A DNA stretch of 11,007 bases from Persebacter sp051009035 (GCA_051009035.1 JBPCWY010000010.1:1-11007), one strand, 5' to 3'; shown: positions 1-6,957, counted from the first letter of the stretch. A program made the numbers and translations. Notes: generated from the letters alone by a model not told the origin.

Positions 1-24
1 CCCCAAAAATCTTATTTTTCGGGG
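1..24. repeat. AT-rich hairpin at window edge, possible terminator
   Basis: CCCCAAAAAT (1-10) pairs with ATTTTTCGGGG (14-24) across a 3-base loop, with one bulged C at position 20. An inverted repeat with a run of A on one arm and T on the other is typical of a terminator of an upstream gene, usable in either direction. It has no separate T-tract outside the stem, and the gene it would serve lies outside the window, so the function is inferred. Confidence 0.35.
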
Positions 25-52
25 AAAATTCCAAATATCCGCCGAATCGGTG

Positions 53-58
53 TAGAAT
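53..58 (+). promoter_or_regulatory. candidate -10 box of the his/aro operon
   Basis: TAGAAT at 53-58 matches the sigma70 -10 consensus at five of six positions. A -35 element is weak (TTCCAA near 29-34). The hexamer ends 8 bases before the ATG at 67, so transcription would start about 2 bases before the start codon. The transcript would then be nearly leaderless, although GGGGG at 60-64 could also act as a poorly spaced ribosome site. A second promoter at 4558 has the same geometry. Confidence 0.4.
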
Positions 59-66
59 CGGGGGTT

Positions 67-528
67 ATGCGGCGGTTTATTTTTGGCGGGGCGGTTTTGC
101 TTTTGGCGGTTGCCGGGGCGGAGGCGCAGTTGTTTGCCTGTAAGGGGGAAAACGGGCAGACGCGTTATGCCAGCTCCGCCGAGGATTGCGGGGAGGGCGC
201 GCCCGATATTTCTTATTCCAATCCCAAGAAAAAAAAGAAGACGGTGAAACGGGCGGCGGCGGCGCGCGCGCCGGGTAAATTACCCAATGTTTCGCCGCGC
301 AAACAGCGGGAGTTGGACCGCGCGCGGGGCGATATTTTGCTTTACGAGTTGAAGAGCGAGCGGGAAGTTAAATCGGCGGTGGAAAAAATTATCGGCAAAA
401 CGCCCTCCGAAAACTTGCGGCGGCGCGCGATGCTGCAAAAACGGCGCGAAGAGCATGCGCGCAATATTACTTCCATTCGGCAGGAGCTTGCGCGTTTGGG
501 AATTGATGCGGCTGATTCCGGCAATTGA
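67..528 (+). CDS. small secreted protein, DUF4124-like
   Basis: This 153-residue protein starts with a clear Sec signal peptide: MRR, then a hydrophobic stretch to about residue 18, and a likely cleavage after AEA (residues 18-20). The mature N-terminus reads LFACKGENGQTRYAS with a second Cys at 41. This resembles the DUF4124 domain of proteobacterial envelope proteins, where a short 'C..dG...Y......C' module precedes a helical tail. A lysine run (KKKKK near 54-58) and a charged, probably alpha-helical segment from about residue 75 to the end follow. It is probably periplasmic. The biochemical function is unknown. It is first in the operon and its end overlaps hisA by 23 bases, so the two are translationally linked, although no functional tie to histidine synthesis is evident. 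The domain call rests on pattern likeness only. Confidence 0.7.
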   Translation: MRRFIFGGAVLLLAVAGAEAQLFACKGENGQTRYASSAEDCGEGAPDISYSNPKKKKKTVKRAAAARAPGKLPNVSPRKQRELDRARGDILLYELKSEREVKSAVEKIIGKTPSENLRRRAMLQKRREEHARNITSIRQELARLGIDAADSGN

Positions 529-1234
529 CATTTTGGGCGGAAAATGCGTCCGTTTGCGGGAGGGCGATTACGCCTCGGCGCGGGTTTTTGGCGACAATCC
601 GGCGGAGACGGCGCGGCGGATTTTGGGTTTGGGCGCGCGCCGTTTGCATGTTGTGGATTTGGATGCGGCGAAGAATGGAAAAAGCGAAAACGGCGCGGCG
701 ATTGCCGGCGTTTTGGCGGCGGCGGCGGAGTTTTCTGCGGCGGTGCAAATCGGGGGCGGATTGCGCGGGATGGATTCCGTGCGGCGGATTTTGGCGGAAG
801 GCGCGGCGTTTGCGATTCTCGGCACGGCGGCGGCGGGCAATCCGGCATTTTTGGCGGAAGCGGCGGCGGAATTTCCGGACAAAATCATACTCGCCGCGGA
901 CGCCCGCAACGGGCGGATTGCGCTTTCGGGTTGGCGCGAAGAATCGGAAATGCATATTAATGAATTGTTGGACGGGGCGGCGGCGCGCCCTCCGGCGGCG
1001 GTAATTTTTACCGACATTCGGCGCGACGGCATGCTGGGCGGGGCGAATGTAGAAGCGACAAAAGAAGTTGCGGGGCGCGCGCCGTGTCCGGTATATGCAA
1101 GCGGCGGCGTGCGGGGCGAAGACGATGTGCGGGCGTTGGCGGCGGCGCATCAAAATATCGCCGGGGCAATTATGGGACGCGCGATGTATGAAAACATGGA
1201 TATTCTAAAACCGCTTTTGGAAATGTATGGTTAA
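506..1234 (+). CDS. hisA: HisA, ProFAR isomerase
   Basis: This is 1-(5-phosphoribosyl)-5-[(5-phosphoribosylamino)methylideneamino]imidazole-4-carboxamide isomerase, the Amadori rearrangement step of histidine synthesis, a cytoplasmic beta/alpha-barrel enzyme. The 242-residue length is normal. Visible family motifs are LIPAIDILGGKCVRL with catalytic Asp8, QIGGGLR (81-87), ADARNGRIALSGW with the second catalytic Asp132, FTDIRRDGMLGG (168-179) and ASGGVR (198-203). An ATG at 455 is in frame, but it would add 17 residues foreign to the family, so the start at 506 is chosen. It overlaps the gene before it by 23 bases and hisC by 8 bases. The neighbours usually found with hisA (hisH, hisF, hisB) are absent here, so the histidine pathway must be dispersed in this genome. 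Confidence 0.96.
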   Translation: MRLIPAIDILGGKCVRLREGDYASARVFGDNPAETARRILGLGARRLHVVDLDAAKNGKSENGAAIAGVLAAAAEFSAAVQIGGGLRGMDSVRRILAEGAAFAILGTAAAGNPAFLAEAAAEFPDKIILAADARNGRIALSGWREESEMHINELLDGAAARPPAAVIFTDIRRDGMLGGANVEATKEVAGRAPCPVYASGGVRGEDDVRALAAAHQNIAGAIMGRAMYENMDILKPLLEMYG

Positions 1235-2357
1235 AAAAGTTAACGCCGTTTTGGGGCATGCCGCCGAAGAAGTGCGGAATCTTTCGCCCTACCAGCCGGG
1301 GCGTCCGGTTGCGGAAGTGGCGGCGGAGCGCGGATTATCCGATGTCGTTAAACTTGCGTCCAATGAAAATCCGTTAGGCGCGGGCGAAGCGGCGTTGCGG
1401 GCGTTGCGCGAATTATCGCCGGAAGCGGTTTCGCGTTATCCGGACGGCGGTTGCAATGCATTGCGCGATGCGGTTGCGGCGCGGTTAAATGTTTCGCCTA
1501 ATAATTTAATTTTCGGCAACGGTTCCAACGAAATATTGGAACTCGCCGCATCGTTAGTTTTAACCCCCGGCGCTGCGGCGGTATATTCGCGTTATGCGTT
1601 TGCGGTTTACAAATTGGCTGCGGCGGCGAAGCGGGCGCGCGGAATTGCGGTTGCGTCCGAAAATTTCGCGCACGATTTGGACGCGATTGCCGAATGCGCG
1701 GCGGCGGAAAAAGCGCGGTTAATTTTTATTGCAAATCCGAATAACCCGACCGGCTCTTGGCATGCGCCGGATGCGGTTGCGCGGTTTATAGAAAAAATTC
1801 CGGCGGATATTTTAGTCGTATTGGACGAAGCATACCGCGAATATGTTGACGGCGAAAATAAATTGGCGGCGGCGCAATTTTCGGAAGAGTTTCCAAATTT
1901 GTTAACGACCCGGACATTTTCCAAAGTGCATGGTTTGGCGGGTTTGCGCGTTGGTTTTGGAATCGGCGCGCCGGAATTAATTGCAATGTTAAACCGCATT
2001 CGCCAGCCGTTTAATTTAGGCGGCGCGGCGCAAGCGGCGGCATTGGCGGCGTGGGGCGACGAAAAACATGTATCGCGCAGCGTAAAAATGAATCGCGAAG
2101 GGATGAAACAAATCATTGCCGGTTTGGAAAAATTGGGCGTTCAATATTTATCTTCAAGGGCAAACTTCATTACTTTTAACGCGAAAGATGCGGAGTGCGC
2201 CGCCCGTTTATATGAAGGGTTTTTGGATGCGGGGGTGATTGTCCGCCCGTTGGCGGGATATGAAATGCCCGCTTTTTTGCGGGTTAGTATCGGGGTAGAA
2301 TCGGAAAACGCCCGCTTTTTGCGGGAATTGGAGCGGCTTTGGACGGAGCGAACATGA
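1227..2357 (+). CDS. hisC: HisC, histidinol-phosphate aminotransferase
   Basis: This is a PLP-dependent fold-type I aminotransferase of 376 residues. It matches HisC: LSPYQPG near residues 19-25, KLASNENPLG (42-51), the NPNNPTG cofactor loop (170-176), DEAY (200-203), the Schiff-base lysine K233 in TFSKVHGLAGLRVGF, and LRVSIG (351-356) with the substrate-carboxylate Arg352. It converts imidazole-acetol phosphate to histidinol phosphate with glutamate. In Pseudomonas and relatives a HisC-type enzyme sits directly before tyrA and aroA and also transaminates phenylpyruvate and hydroxyphenylpyruvate. The same context here suggests a dual or purely aromatic role, which the sequence alone cannot decide. 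It starts inside the end of hisA and ends in an ATGA overlap with tyrA. Its codons are more AT-rich (TTA, AAT, GTT) than those of the flanking genes. Confidence 0.95.
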   Translation: MVKKVNAVLGHAAEEVRNLSPYQPGRPVAEVAAERGLSDVVKLASNENPLGAGEAALRALRELSPEAVSRYPDGGCNALRDAVAARLNVSPNNLIFGNGSNEILELAASLVLTPGAAAVYSRYAFAVYKLAAAAKRARGIAVASENFAHDLDAIAECAAAEKARLIFIANPNNPTGSWHAPDAVARFIEKIPADILVVLDEAYREYVDGENKLAAAQFSEEFPNLLTTRTFSKVHGLAGLRVGFGIGAPELIAMLNRIRQPFNLGGAAQAAALAAWGDEKHVSRSVKMNREGMKQIIAGLEKLGVQYLSSRANFITFNAKDAECAARLYEGFLDAGVIVRPLAGYEMPAFLRVSIGVESENARFLRELERLWTERT

Positions 2358-3223
2358 CGGAAAACGCGGCGAAAACTTTGGGCGTGGTGGGTTTGGGGCT
2401 CATCGGCGGGTCGTTTGCGCGCGCCGGAAAAGCGGCGGGGTTGCGCGTGATTGGCGCGGATATTTGCGCCAAAACGCGGCAGATGGCATTGGACGCCGGA
2501 GCGGTTGACGAAGTTTCGGCGGATGCGGCGGCGGCGGGAGCGGCGGACGAAATTTTAATCGCCGTGCCGGTGGGCGCTACGGGAAGCGTTTTTGCCGCAT
2601 TGCGCGGGGCGTTGCGTCCCGCCGCAACGGTGTTTGACGGCGGCAGCTGCAAGCGCGCTCCGGTGCGGGAAGCGGCGAAATATTTGGGCGAAAAAGCAGG
2701 CAGATTTGTCCCGTCCCATCCGATTGCGGGGGGCGAGGACAGCGGATTTCAAGCGTCATCGGCGCGGTTATTTTCCGGAAAATGGGCGGTATTGTGTCCG
2801 GCGGATTCCGATGCGGATGCGGCGGCGGCGGCGGAAAATGCGTGGCGGCGGGCGGGGGCGAAAACCGCGATTCTTTCCGCCGAAGCGCATGACGAAATTT
2901 TTTCCGCGGTGAGTCATCTCCCGCATTTATTGTCGTTTGCGCTGGTGGATTCCATTCGCGCCCGCCCAAACTACGAAGAATTGCTGCGTTTTGCCGCGGG
3001 CGGATTTCGGGATTTTACCCGCATTGCGGCTTCGCATCCGGCGATGTGGCGCGATATTTGCCTGCAAAACAGCGATAAAATATTGGATTCGCTGGCGTAT
3101 TTTCGCCGCGCGGCGGACGATATTGAAACGGCGGTCAAAAACGGGGACGGCGCGGCATTGGAAGAAAAATTTGCGGCGGCGCGGGAATTGCGCCGCGCAT
3201 GGGTTAAAACTTTGGAAGAATAA
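2354..3223 (+). CDS. tyrA: TyrA, prephenate/arogenate dehydrogenase
   Basis: This is an NAD(P)-dependent oxidative decarboxylase of tyrosine synthesis, 289 residues, and a stand-alone enzyme with no fused chorismate mutase or ACT domain. The N-terminal Rossmann motif is VVGLGLIGGS (11-20). Catalytic signatures are SHPIAGGEDSG (121-131) with the family's key His122, SHLPH (187-191), and the long conserved helix GGFRDFTRIAASHPAMWRDI (216-235). A TTG at 2339 is in frame, but the ATG at 2354 is preferred: it gives a 4-base ATGA overlap with hisC and has GGAG at 2345-2348, five bases upstream. Prephenate and arogenate use cannot be separated by eye. aroA follows after 2 bases. Confidence 0.94.
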   Translation: MTENAAKTLGVVGLGLIGGSFARAGKAAGLRVIGADICAKTRQMALDAGAVDEVSADAAAAGAADEILIAVPVGATGSVFAALRGALRPAATVFDGGSCKRAPVREAAKYLGEKAGRFVPSHPIAGGEDSGFQASSARLFSGKWAVLCPADSDADAAAAAENAWRRAGAKTAILSAEAHDEIFSAVSHLPHLLSFALVDSIRARPNYEELLRFAAGGFRDFTRIAASHPAMWRDICLQNSDKILDSLAYFRRAADDIETAVKNGDGAALEEKFAAARELRRAWVKTLEE

Positions 3224-3225
3224 GA

Positions 3226-4533
3226 ATGCGTTTTTCCGTATTACCGGGCGGCGAATTGCGCGGCGAATGGCGCGCGGCGTCCGACAAATCCATCTCGCAC
3301 CGCGCCGTGTTGCTGGCTTCGCTGGCGGAAGGGACGAGCGAAATTTCGCGCGTGTTGATGAGCGAAGATGTGCGGGCGACAATCGCCGCCGTGCGCGCTT
3401 GCGGCGCGGAAGTGCGCGAAGAAAAAGGGCGGTTGGCGGTTTCCGGCGGCGCGCTCAAACCGCCCGCGGCGGATATAGATTGCGGCAATTCGGGGACGCT
3501 GATGCGTTTGTTTGCGGGCGTTGCCGCGGGCTGGGGTTTGCCGGCGCGATTGGTCGGGGATTCTTCGCTGATGCGCCGCCCGATGCGCCGCATCTCCGCG
3601 CCGCTGGCGGAAATGGGCGCCAATATTGCCGTCTCCGAAGACGGCGCGCCGCCGGTTGTGATTTCCAGCGGCGGGCGTTTGCGGGGGATGGCGCACAATA
3701 TTTCCATCGCCAGCGCGCAAGTCAAATCCGCAATATTGCTCGCCGGATTGCGCGCCGAGGGCGAAACTTCGGTAACCGAGCCGTTCCCTTCCCGCGACCA
3801 CACGGAGCGCATGCTGGACGCGTTTAATGTTAGCGTCCGGCGCGAAAAATTGCGCGTATCGGTATCCGGCGGGGCGGTATTGAGTCCGGCGCGGTTTGGC
3901 GTGCCGGCGGATATTTCTTCGGCGGCGTTTTTTATGGCGGGGGCGGCGATTTCGCCGGGCAGCGAAGTCGTCCTCAAAGAAACGGGAATTAACCCGACCC
4001 GCGCGGGGGTTGTGGAATTGTTGCGGCGAATGGGGGCGCGCATTGAAATTTTAAACCCGCGCCAAATGGGGGCGGAACCGGCGGCGGATATTCAAGTGTT
4101 GGGGGGCGAATTGCGCGGGATTGACATTTCCGCCCGCGAAGTCCCGGCGGCGATTGACGAATTTCCCGCCTTATTTGTCGCCGCCGCCGCCGCCAAAGGC
4201 GAAACAACGCTGTCCGGGGCGGGGGAATTGCGCCGCAAAGAAAGCGACCGCATTTCCGCCATGTCCGCCGGTTTGCGGCGGCTGGGGGTGGAATGCGAAG
4301 AAAGCGAAGACGGCATCTGCATAGAAGGGCGGGGCGGCAAAAGCGCCGTTTTTGCGGGCGGCGAAGTGGATTCGCAGGGCGACCACCGCATCGCGATGGC
4401 GTTTGCCGTAGCGGCGTTGCGCGCAAAAAGCGCAATAACCGTGCGCAACTGCGACAATGTCGCAACATCGTTCCCCGATTTCGTCCGCCAAGCCACCGCC
4501 GCCGGCCTGCGAATCGCGGCGGAAAATGATTAA
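3226..4533 (+). CDS. aroA: AroA, EPSP synthase (class II features)
   Basis: This is 3-phosphoshikimate 1-carboxyvinyltransferase, which joins phosphoenolpyruvate to shikimate 3-phosphate in the chorismate pathway; 435 residues, normal length. Motifs in order are SDKSISHRA (19-27) with Lys21, GNSGTLMRL (87-95), RRPMRRI (117-123), SAQVK (163-167), RDHTE (190-194), NPTR (256-259), catalytic DEF (Asp311), RRKESDRI (336-343) and GDHRIAM (385-391). SAQxK, RxHTE and NPTR are hallmarks of class II enzymes. The GTAMRP glyphosate-site motif of class I reads GTLMRL here. Intrinsic glyphosate insensitivity is therefore plausible but inferred. It is the last gene of the operon. The cmk and rpsA genes that often follow aroA are absent, and a new promoter begins 24 bases after its stop. 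Confidence 0.96.
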   Translation: MRFSVLPGGELRGEWRAASDKSISHRAVLLASLAEGTSEISRVLMSEDVRATIAAVRACGAEVREEKGRLAVSGGALKPPAADIDCGNSGTLMRLFAGVAAGWGLPARLVGDSSLMRRPMRRISAPLAEMGANIAVSEDGAPPVVISSGGRLRGMAHNISIASAQVKSAILLAGLRAEGETSVTEPFPSRDHTERMLDAFNVSVRREKLRVSVSGGAVLSPARFGVPADISSAAFFMAGAAISPGSEVVLKETGINPTRAGVVELLRRMGARIEILNPRQMGAEPAADIQVLGGELRGIDISAREVPAAIDEFPALFVAAAAAKGETTLSGAGELRRKESDRISAMSAGLRRLGVECEESEDGICIEGRGGKSAVFAGGEVDSQGDHRIAMAFAVAALRAKSAITVRNCDNVATSFPDFVRQATAAGLRIAAEND

Positions 4534-4557
4534 AAGTAAATAATCGCGCAAAACGGG

Positions 4558-4563
4558 TATAAT
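4558..4563 (+). promoter_or_regulatory. -10 box (TATAAT) of the VTT-flavoprotein unit
   Basis: A perfect TATAAT lies at 4558-4563, in the 38-base gap after aroA. The -35 region is poor (AGTAAA at 4535-4540 with a 17-base spacer), so an activator or a relaxed -35 need is possible. The box ends 8 bases before the ATG at 4572 and no Shine-Dalgarno sequence lies between, which predicts a leaderless or 1-4-base-leader transcript. Confidence 0.55.
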
Positions 4564-4571
4564 CCAAAATT

Positions 4572-5360
4572 ATGAATAAACAAACCATTATTAAAATCGC
4601 CGCCGTCCTTGTTTTGGGGGCGGTTTTTGCCGCGCTGTATTCGCAATTTGGCGAATATGCGAATCTCGGCTATATCAAGGAAAAACAGGCGGCGTTTCAG
4701 GAATATTATGCCGAAAACCGGGCGGGGGTGCTGGCGGCGTTTTTCTTCGGCTATATTTTGGTGACGGCGCTTTCCCTGCCCGGGGCGGCGATTATGACGC
4801 TGTTGGCGGGCGCGCTTTTTGGGCTGCTTATCGGCACAATTGTCGTGTCGTTTGCCAGCAGCATGGGCGCGACTTTGGCGTTTTTGGCGGCGCGTTTTAT
4901 CCTCGGCGAATCTTTGCAAAAGAAATACGGCGACAAACTGCAAAAAATTAACGAAGGCATTGAACGCGAAGGCAAATTTTATTTGTTTACGATGCGCCTG
5001 ATTCCGGCGTTTCCGTTTTTCCTCATTAATATTTTAATGGGATTGACAAAACTTCCCGCATTGTCGTTTTATTGGGTGAGCCAGTTGGGAATGCTCGCCG
5101 GCACCGTCGTTTATGTTTTTGCCGGGACGCAGCTGGCGGAAATTGACTCCCTCGCCGGCATTTTATCGCCCGGGCTGATTGCGGCGTTTATTGCGCTGGG
5201 CGTTTTTCCGCTGGCGGCAAAAAAAGCGGTCGCGTTTATCCAAAACCGCCGCGCGCCGGAAGATTCCAAATCTAAAAATTCCGCGCAAGATTCCGCGCCG
5301 GAAGATTCCAAATCTTCCGATGAAGATTCCAAAAACTCCGGCGCGCCGGACGCAAAATAA
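4572..5360 (+). CDS. VTT-domain (TVP38/TMEM64) inner-membrane protein
   Basis: This is a 262-residue polytopic membrane protein. Hydrophobic segments lie near residues 5-24, 52-73, 75-107, 135-156, 162-184 and 190-212. The SNARE-assoc/VTT signature is visible: SLPGAAIMTLLAGALFG, then SMGATLAFLAARF, then MRLIPAFPFFLINILMGLTK, with the re-entrant-loop Arg and Pro. Family members are implicated in lipid scrambling and envelope homeostasis; the substrate is unknown here. The C-terminal 35 residues are a hydrophilic low-complexity tail of Ser, Asp, Glu and Lys, probably cytosolic and disordered, built from repeated DNA (see the separate entry). The gene is 45 bases upstream of a flavoprotein reductase, a pairing I recall for TVP38-like genes in other bacteria, which suggests a shared function. 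Confidence 0.88.
   Translation: MNKQTIIKIAAVLVLGAVFAALYSQFGEYANLGYIKEKQAAFQEYYAENRAGVLAAFFFGYILVTALSLPGAAIMTLLAGALFGLLIGTIVVSFASSMGATLAFLAARFILGESLQKKYGDKLQKINEGIEREGKFYLFTMRLIPAFPFFLINILMGLTKLPALSFYWVSQLGMLAGTVVYVFAGTQLAEIDSLAGILSPGLIAAFIALGVFPLAAKKAVAFIQNRRAPEDSKSKNSAQDSAPEDSKSSDEDSKNSGAPDAK
5253..5315 (+). repeat. 42-base-period direct repeat in the VTT tail
   Basis: A 21-base block is perfectly repeated at 5253-5273 and 5295-5315, encoding APEDSKS twice. The shorter block GAAGATTCC recurs again at 5321-5329. The repeat explains the Ser/Asp/Lys tail of the membrane protein and indicates growth by local duplication. Confidence 0.85.
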
Positions 5361-5405
5361 CAACCCCGTTTTTATTTACCGTTTTTAACAAAAGGAAAAA
5401 ACACA
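5361..5405 (+). promoter_or_regulatory. short intergenic region with RBS and CCGTTTTTA repeat
   Basis: The gap between the VTT gene and the flavoprotein gene holds a good Shine-Dalgarno site, AAGGA at 5392-5396, nine bases before the ATG at 5406. Two copies of CCGTTTTTA (5366-5374 and 5379-5387) lie 13 bases apart. GTTTTT (5381-5386) could pair weakly with AAAAAC (5397-5402), placing the ribosome site in the loop. No terminator or convincing promoter is seen, so cotranscription with the VTT gene is likely. Confidence 0.5.
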
Positions 5406-6851
5406 ATGGCAAAATACGATTATAATGTAATTGTTATCGGCGCGGGTTCCGCCGGTTTGGTGACTTCCTACATCGTCGCGGCGGCGAAGGGAAAGGTTGC
5501 GTTAATAGAACGCCACAAAATGGGCGGCGACTGCCTCAACACCGGCTGCGTTCCGTCCAAGGCGATTATCCGTTCGGCGACTTTTATGCGCGATATTAAA
5601 CGCGCCGAAAAACTCGGCTTTACCGCGGCGTCCGCCGATTTTCAATTTTCGCGCATTATGGAAAGAGTGCAGCGCGTTATTAAAACCGTGGAGCCGCACG
5701 ATTCCGTGGAACGGTTTAGCGGCTTGGGCGTGGATTGCATTTCCGGCAACGCGTCTCTCAAATCCCCGCACGAAGTGGAAGTGGACGGCAAAACATACAG
5801 CGCGCGTTCCATCGTTATCGCCGCCGGGGCGCGCCCGTTTGTGCCGCCGATTACGGGGTTGGACAAAACCGAATACCGCACATCGGACACGATTTGGGAA
5901 ATCCGCGAACAGCCGAAAAGATTAATGGTTGTCGGCGGCGGGCCGATTGGTTCCGAGCTTGCGCAAACTTTCGCCTATCTCGGCTCCGAAGTCACGCAGG
6001 TGGAAGGCGGCCCGCGCATTATGGCGCGCGAAGACGCGGACGCTTCCGCAATTGTCATGGAACATTTTCGCCACGCCGGAGTCAACATTGTTTGCAACGC
6101 AACGGCAAAAGAAGTGCTGGAAGAAAACGGCGAAAAAGTCATGCGCATTACCGACAAAAACGGCGGACCGGAGCGGAAAATTCCGTTTGATTTGCTGCTC
6201 TTGGCGGTGGGGCGCAAACCCAACGGAGACGCCGTTCCCGGGCTTGCCGAGGCGGGGGTTAATGTCAGCCCGCGGGGCGTCGTAGAAGTCAACGAAAAAC
6301 TGCAAACTTCGGTGCCGAATATTTTCGCTTGCGGCGATATTACCGGCTCCTACCAATTCACCCACACCGCGGCGCACGGCGCGTATTATGCGGCGATGAA
6401 TTCCATGTTTTGGCCCGTCCTCAAAGCGGATTGGTCGGTCGTGCCGTGGTGTACTTTCACCCACCCCGAAGTCGCGCGCGTGGGATTGAACGAGCAGGAA
6501 GCGAAACAAAAAAACATTCCGCACGAAGTTACAAAATACGGCATTGACGATTTGGACCGCGCGATAGCGGACGAAGAAGCGGAAGGTTTCGTCAAGTTGT
6601 TAACCGTGCCGGAAAGCGGGCGGTTGCTGGGCGTGACGATTGTCGGCGACCATGCGGGGGATTTGCTGCACGAATATGTTTTGGCGATGCGCAAAAAATT
6701 AACCGTCAAAGATATTTTGGGGACGATACATATCTACCCGACTTTGTCGGAAGCGAACAAATTCGCCGCCGGCGAATGGCAAAAAGCGCATGTCCCGCCC
6801 GTCGCCATCAGCATCGGCGAAAAACTAAACCGTTTTTTGCGCGGCGATTAA
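5406..6851 (+). CDS. pyridine nucleotide-disulfide oxidoreductase, MerA/Lpd-like
   Basis: This 481-residue FAD enzyme belongs to the class I disulfide reductase family. It shows VIGAGSAG (10-17) for FAD, the redox pair C43/C48 in GGDCLNTGCVPSK, the NAD(P) motif VVGGGPIGSE (175-184) ending in E200 (favours NADH), the second FAD motif FACGD (307-311), and a dimerisation domain from about 345. At the C-terminal active site, true lipoamide dehydrogenases have HPTxxE. Here the motif is HIYPTLSE (442-449), so Tyr444 replaces the catalytic His while Glu449 remains. That departs from lipoamide dehydrogenase and recalls mercuric-reductase-like enzymes, but there is no N-terminal HMA domain and no C-terminal vicinal Cys pair, so mercury reduction is unlikely. 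The natural substrate is unknown. The VTT partner suggests a redox role at the membrane. Confidence 0.92.
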   Translation: MAKYDYNVIVIGAGSAGLVTSYIVAAAKGKVALIERHKMGGDCLNTGCVPSKAIIRSATFMRDIKRAEKLGFTAASADFQFSRIMERVQRVIKTVEPHDSVERFSGLGVDCISGNASLKSPHEVEVDGKTYSARSIVIAAGARPFVPPITGLDKTEYRTSDTIWEIREQPKRLMVVGGGPIGSELAQTFAYLGSEVTQVEGGPRIMAREDADASAIVMEHFRHAGVNIVCNATAKEVLEENGEKVMRITDKNGGPERKIPFDLLLLAVGRKPNGDAVPGLAEAGVNVSPRGVVEVNEKLQTSVPNIFACGDITGSYQFTHTAAHGAYYAAMNSMFWPVLKADWSVVPWCTFTHPEVARVGLNEQEAKQKNIPHEVTKYGIDDLDRAIADEEAEGFVKLLTVPESGRLLGVTIVGDHAGDLLHEYVLAMRKKLTVKDILGTIHIYPTLSEANKFAAGEWQKAHVPPVAISIGEKLNRFLRGD

Positions 6852-6860
6852 TTTCCGGCG

Positions 6861-6885
6861 CGCAATTGCCGTTTTGCGGTTTTTT
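6861..6885 (+). terminator. intrinsic terminator after the flavoprotein gene
   Basis: CGCAA (6861-6865) pairs with TTGCG (6874-6878) over an 8-base loop, followed by GTTTTTT (6879-6885). The position just after the stop at 6851 fits termination of the VTT-flavoprotein transcript. The stem is only five pairs, so strength is uncertain. Confidence 0.5.
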
Positions 6886-6924
6886 GGATTTTTTCGCCCG
6901 CGCGGAAAGCGGCGCAAAAAATCC
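6886..6924. repeat. long hairpin, possible second (bidirectional) terminator
   Basis: GGATTTTTTCGCC (6886-6898) pairs with GGCG-C-AAAAAATCC (6911-6924): 13 pairs with one bulged C and a 12-base GC-rich loop. The T and A runs inside the arms give it terminator character on either strand. It is followed by another hairpin before the autotransporter start. Confidence 0.5.
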
Positions 6925-6934
6925 GCGGATAAAA

Positions 6935-6957
6935 CGGCGTTTGAAATTTTAACGCCG
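6935..6957 (+). promoter_or_regulatory. hairpin in the autotransporter leader
   Basis: CGGCGTT (6935-6941) and AACGCCG (6951-6957) form a 7-base stem with a 9-base AT-rich loop, extendable by AAA/TTT across a bulged G. It ends 21 bases before the GGGGAGG ribosome site of the autotransporter. It could be a leader structure controlling that gene, or part of the terminator cluster. No clear sigma70 promoter was found between 6852 and 6994. Confidence 0.35.

Noticed and set aside
455..505. In-frame ATG at 455 as the hisA start
   Set aside because: It would add 17 residues not found in HisA proteins; the family begins MRLIPAIDI at 506.
342..1153. Long open frames on the minus strand and in other plus-strand frames opposite hisA
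   Set aside because: They are Arg/Pro/Ala-rich shadows caused by GCG/GGC codon runs; hisA explains the region with full family motifs.
2339..2353. TTG at 2339 as the tyrA start
   Set aside because: The ATG at 2354 has GGAG five bases upstream and forms a typical ATGA overlap with hisC.
4530..4943. Minus-strand frame over the start of the VTT gene
   Set aside because: Its translation is a charged, low-complexity shadow; the plus-strand protein has clear membrane segments and VTT motifs.
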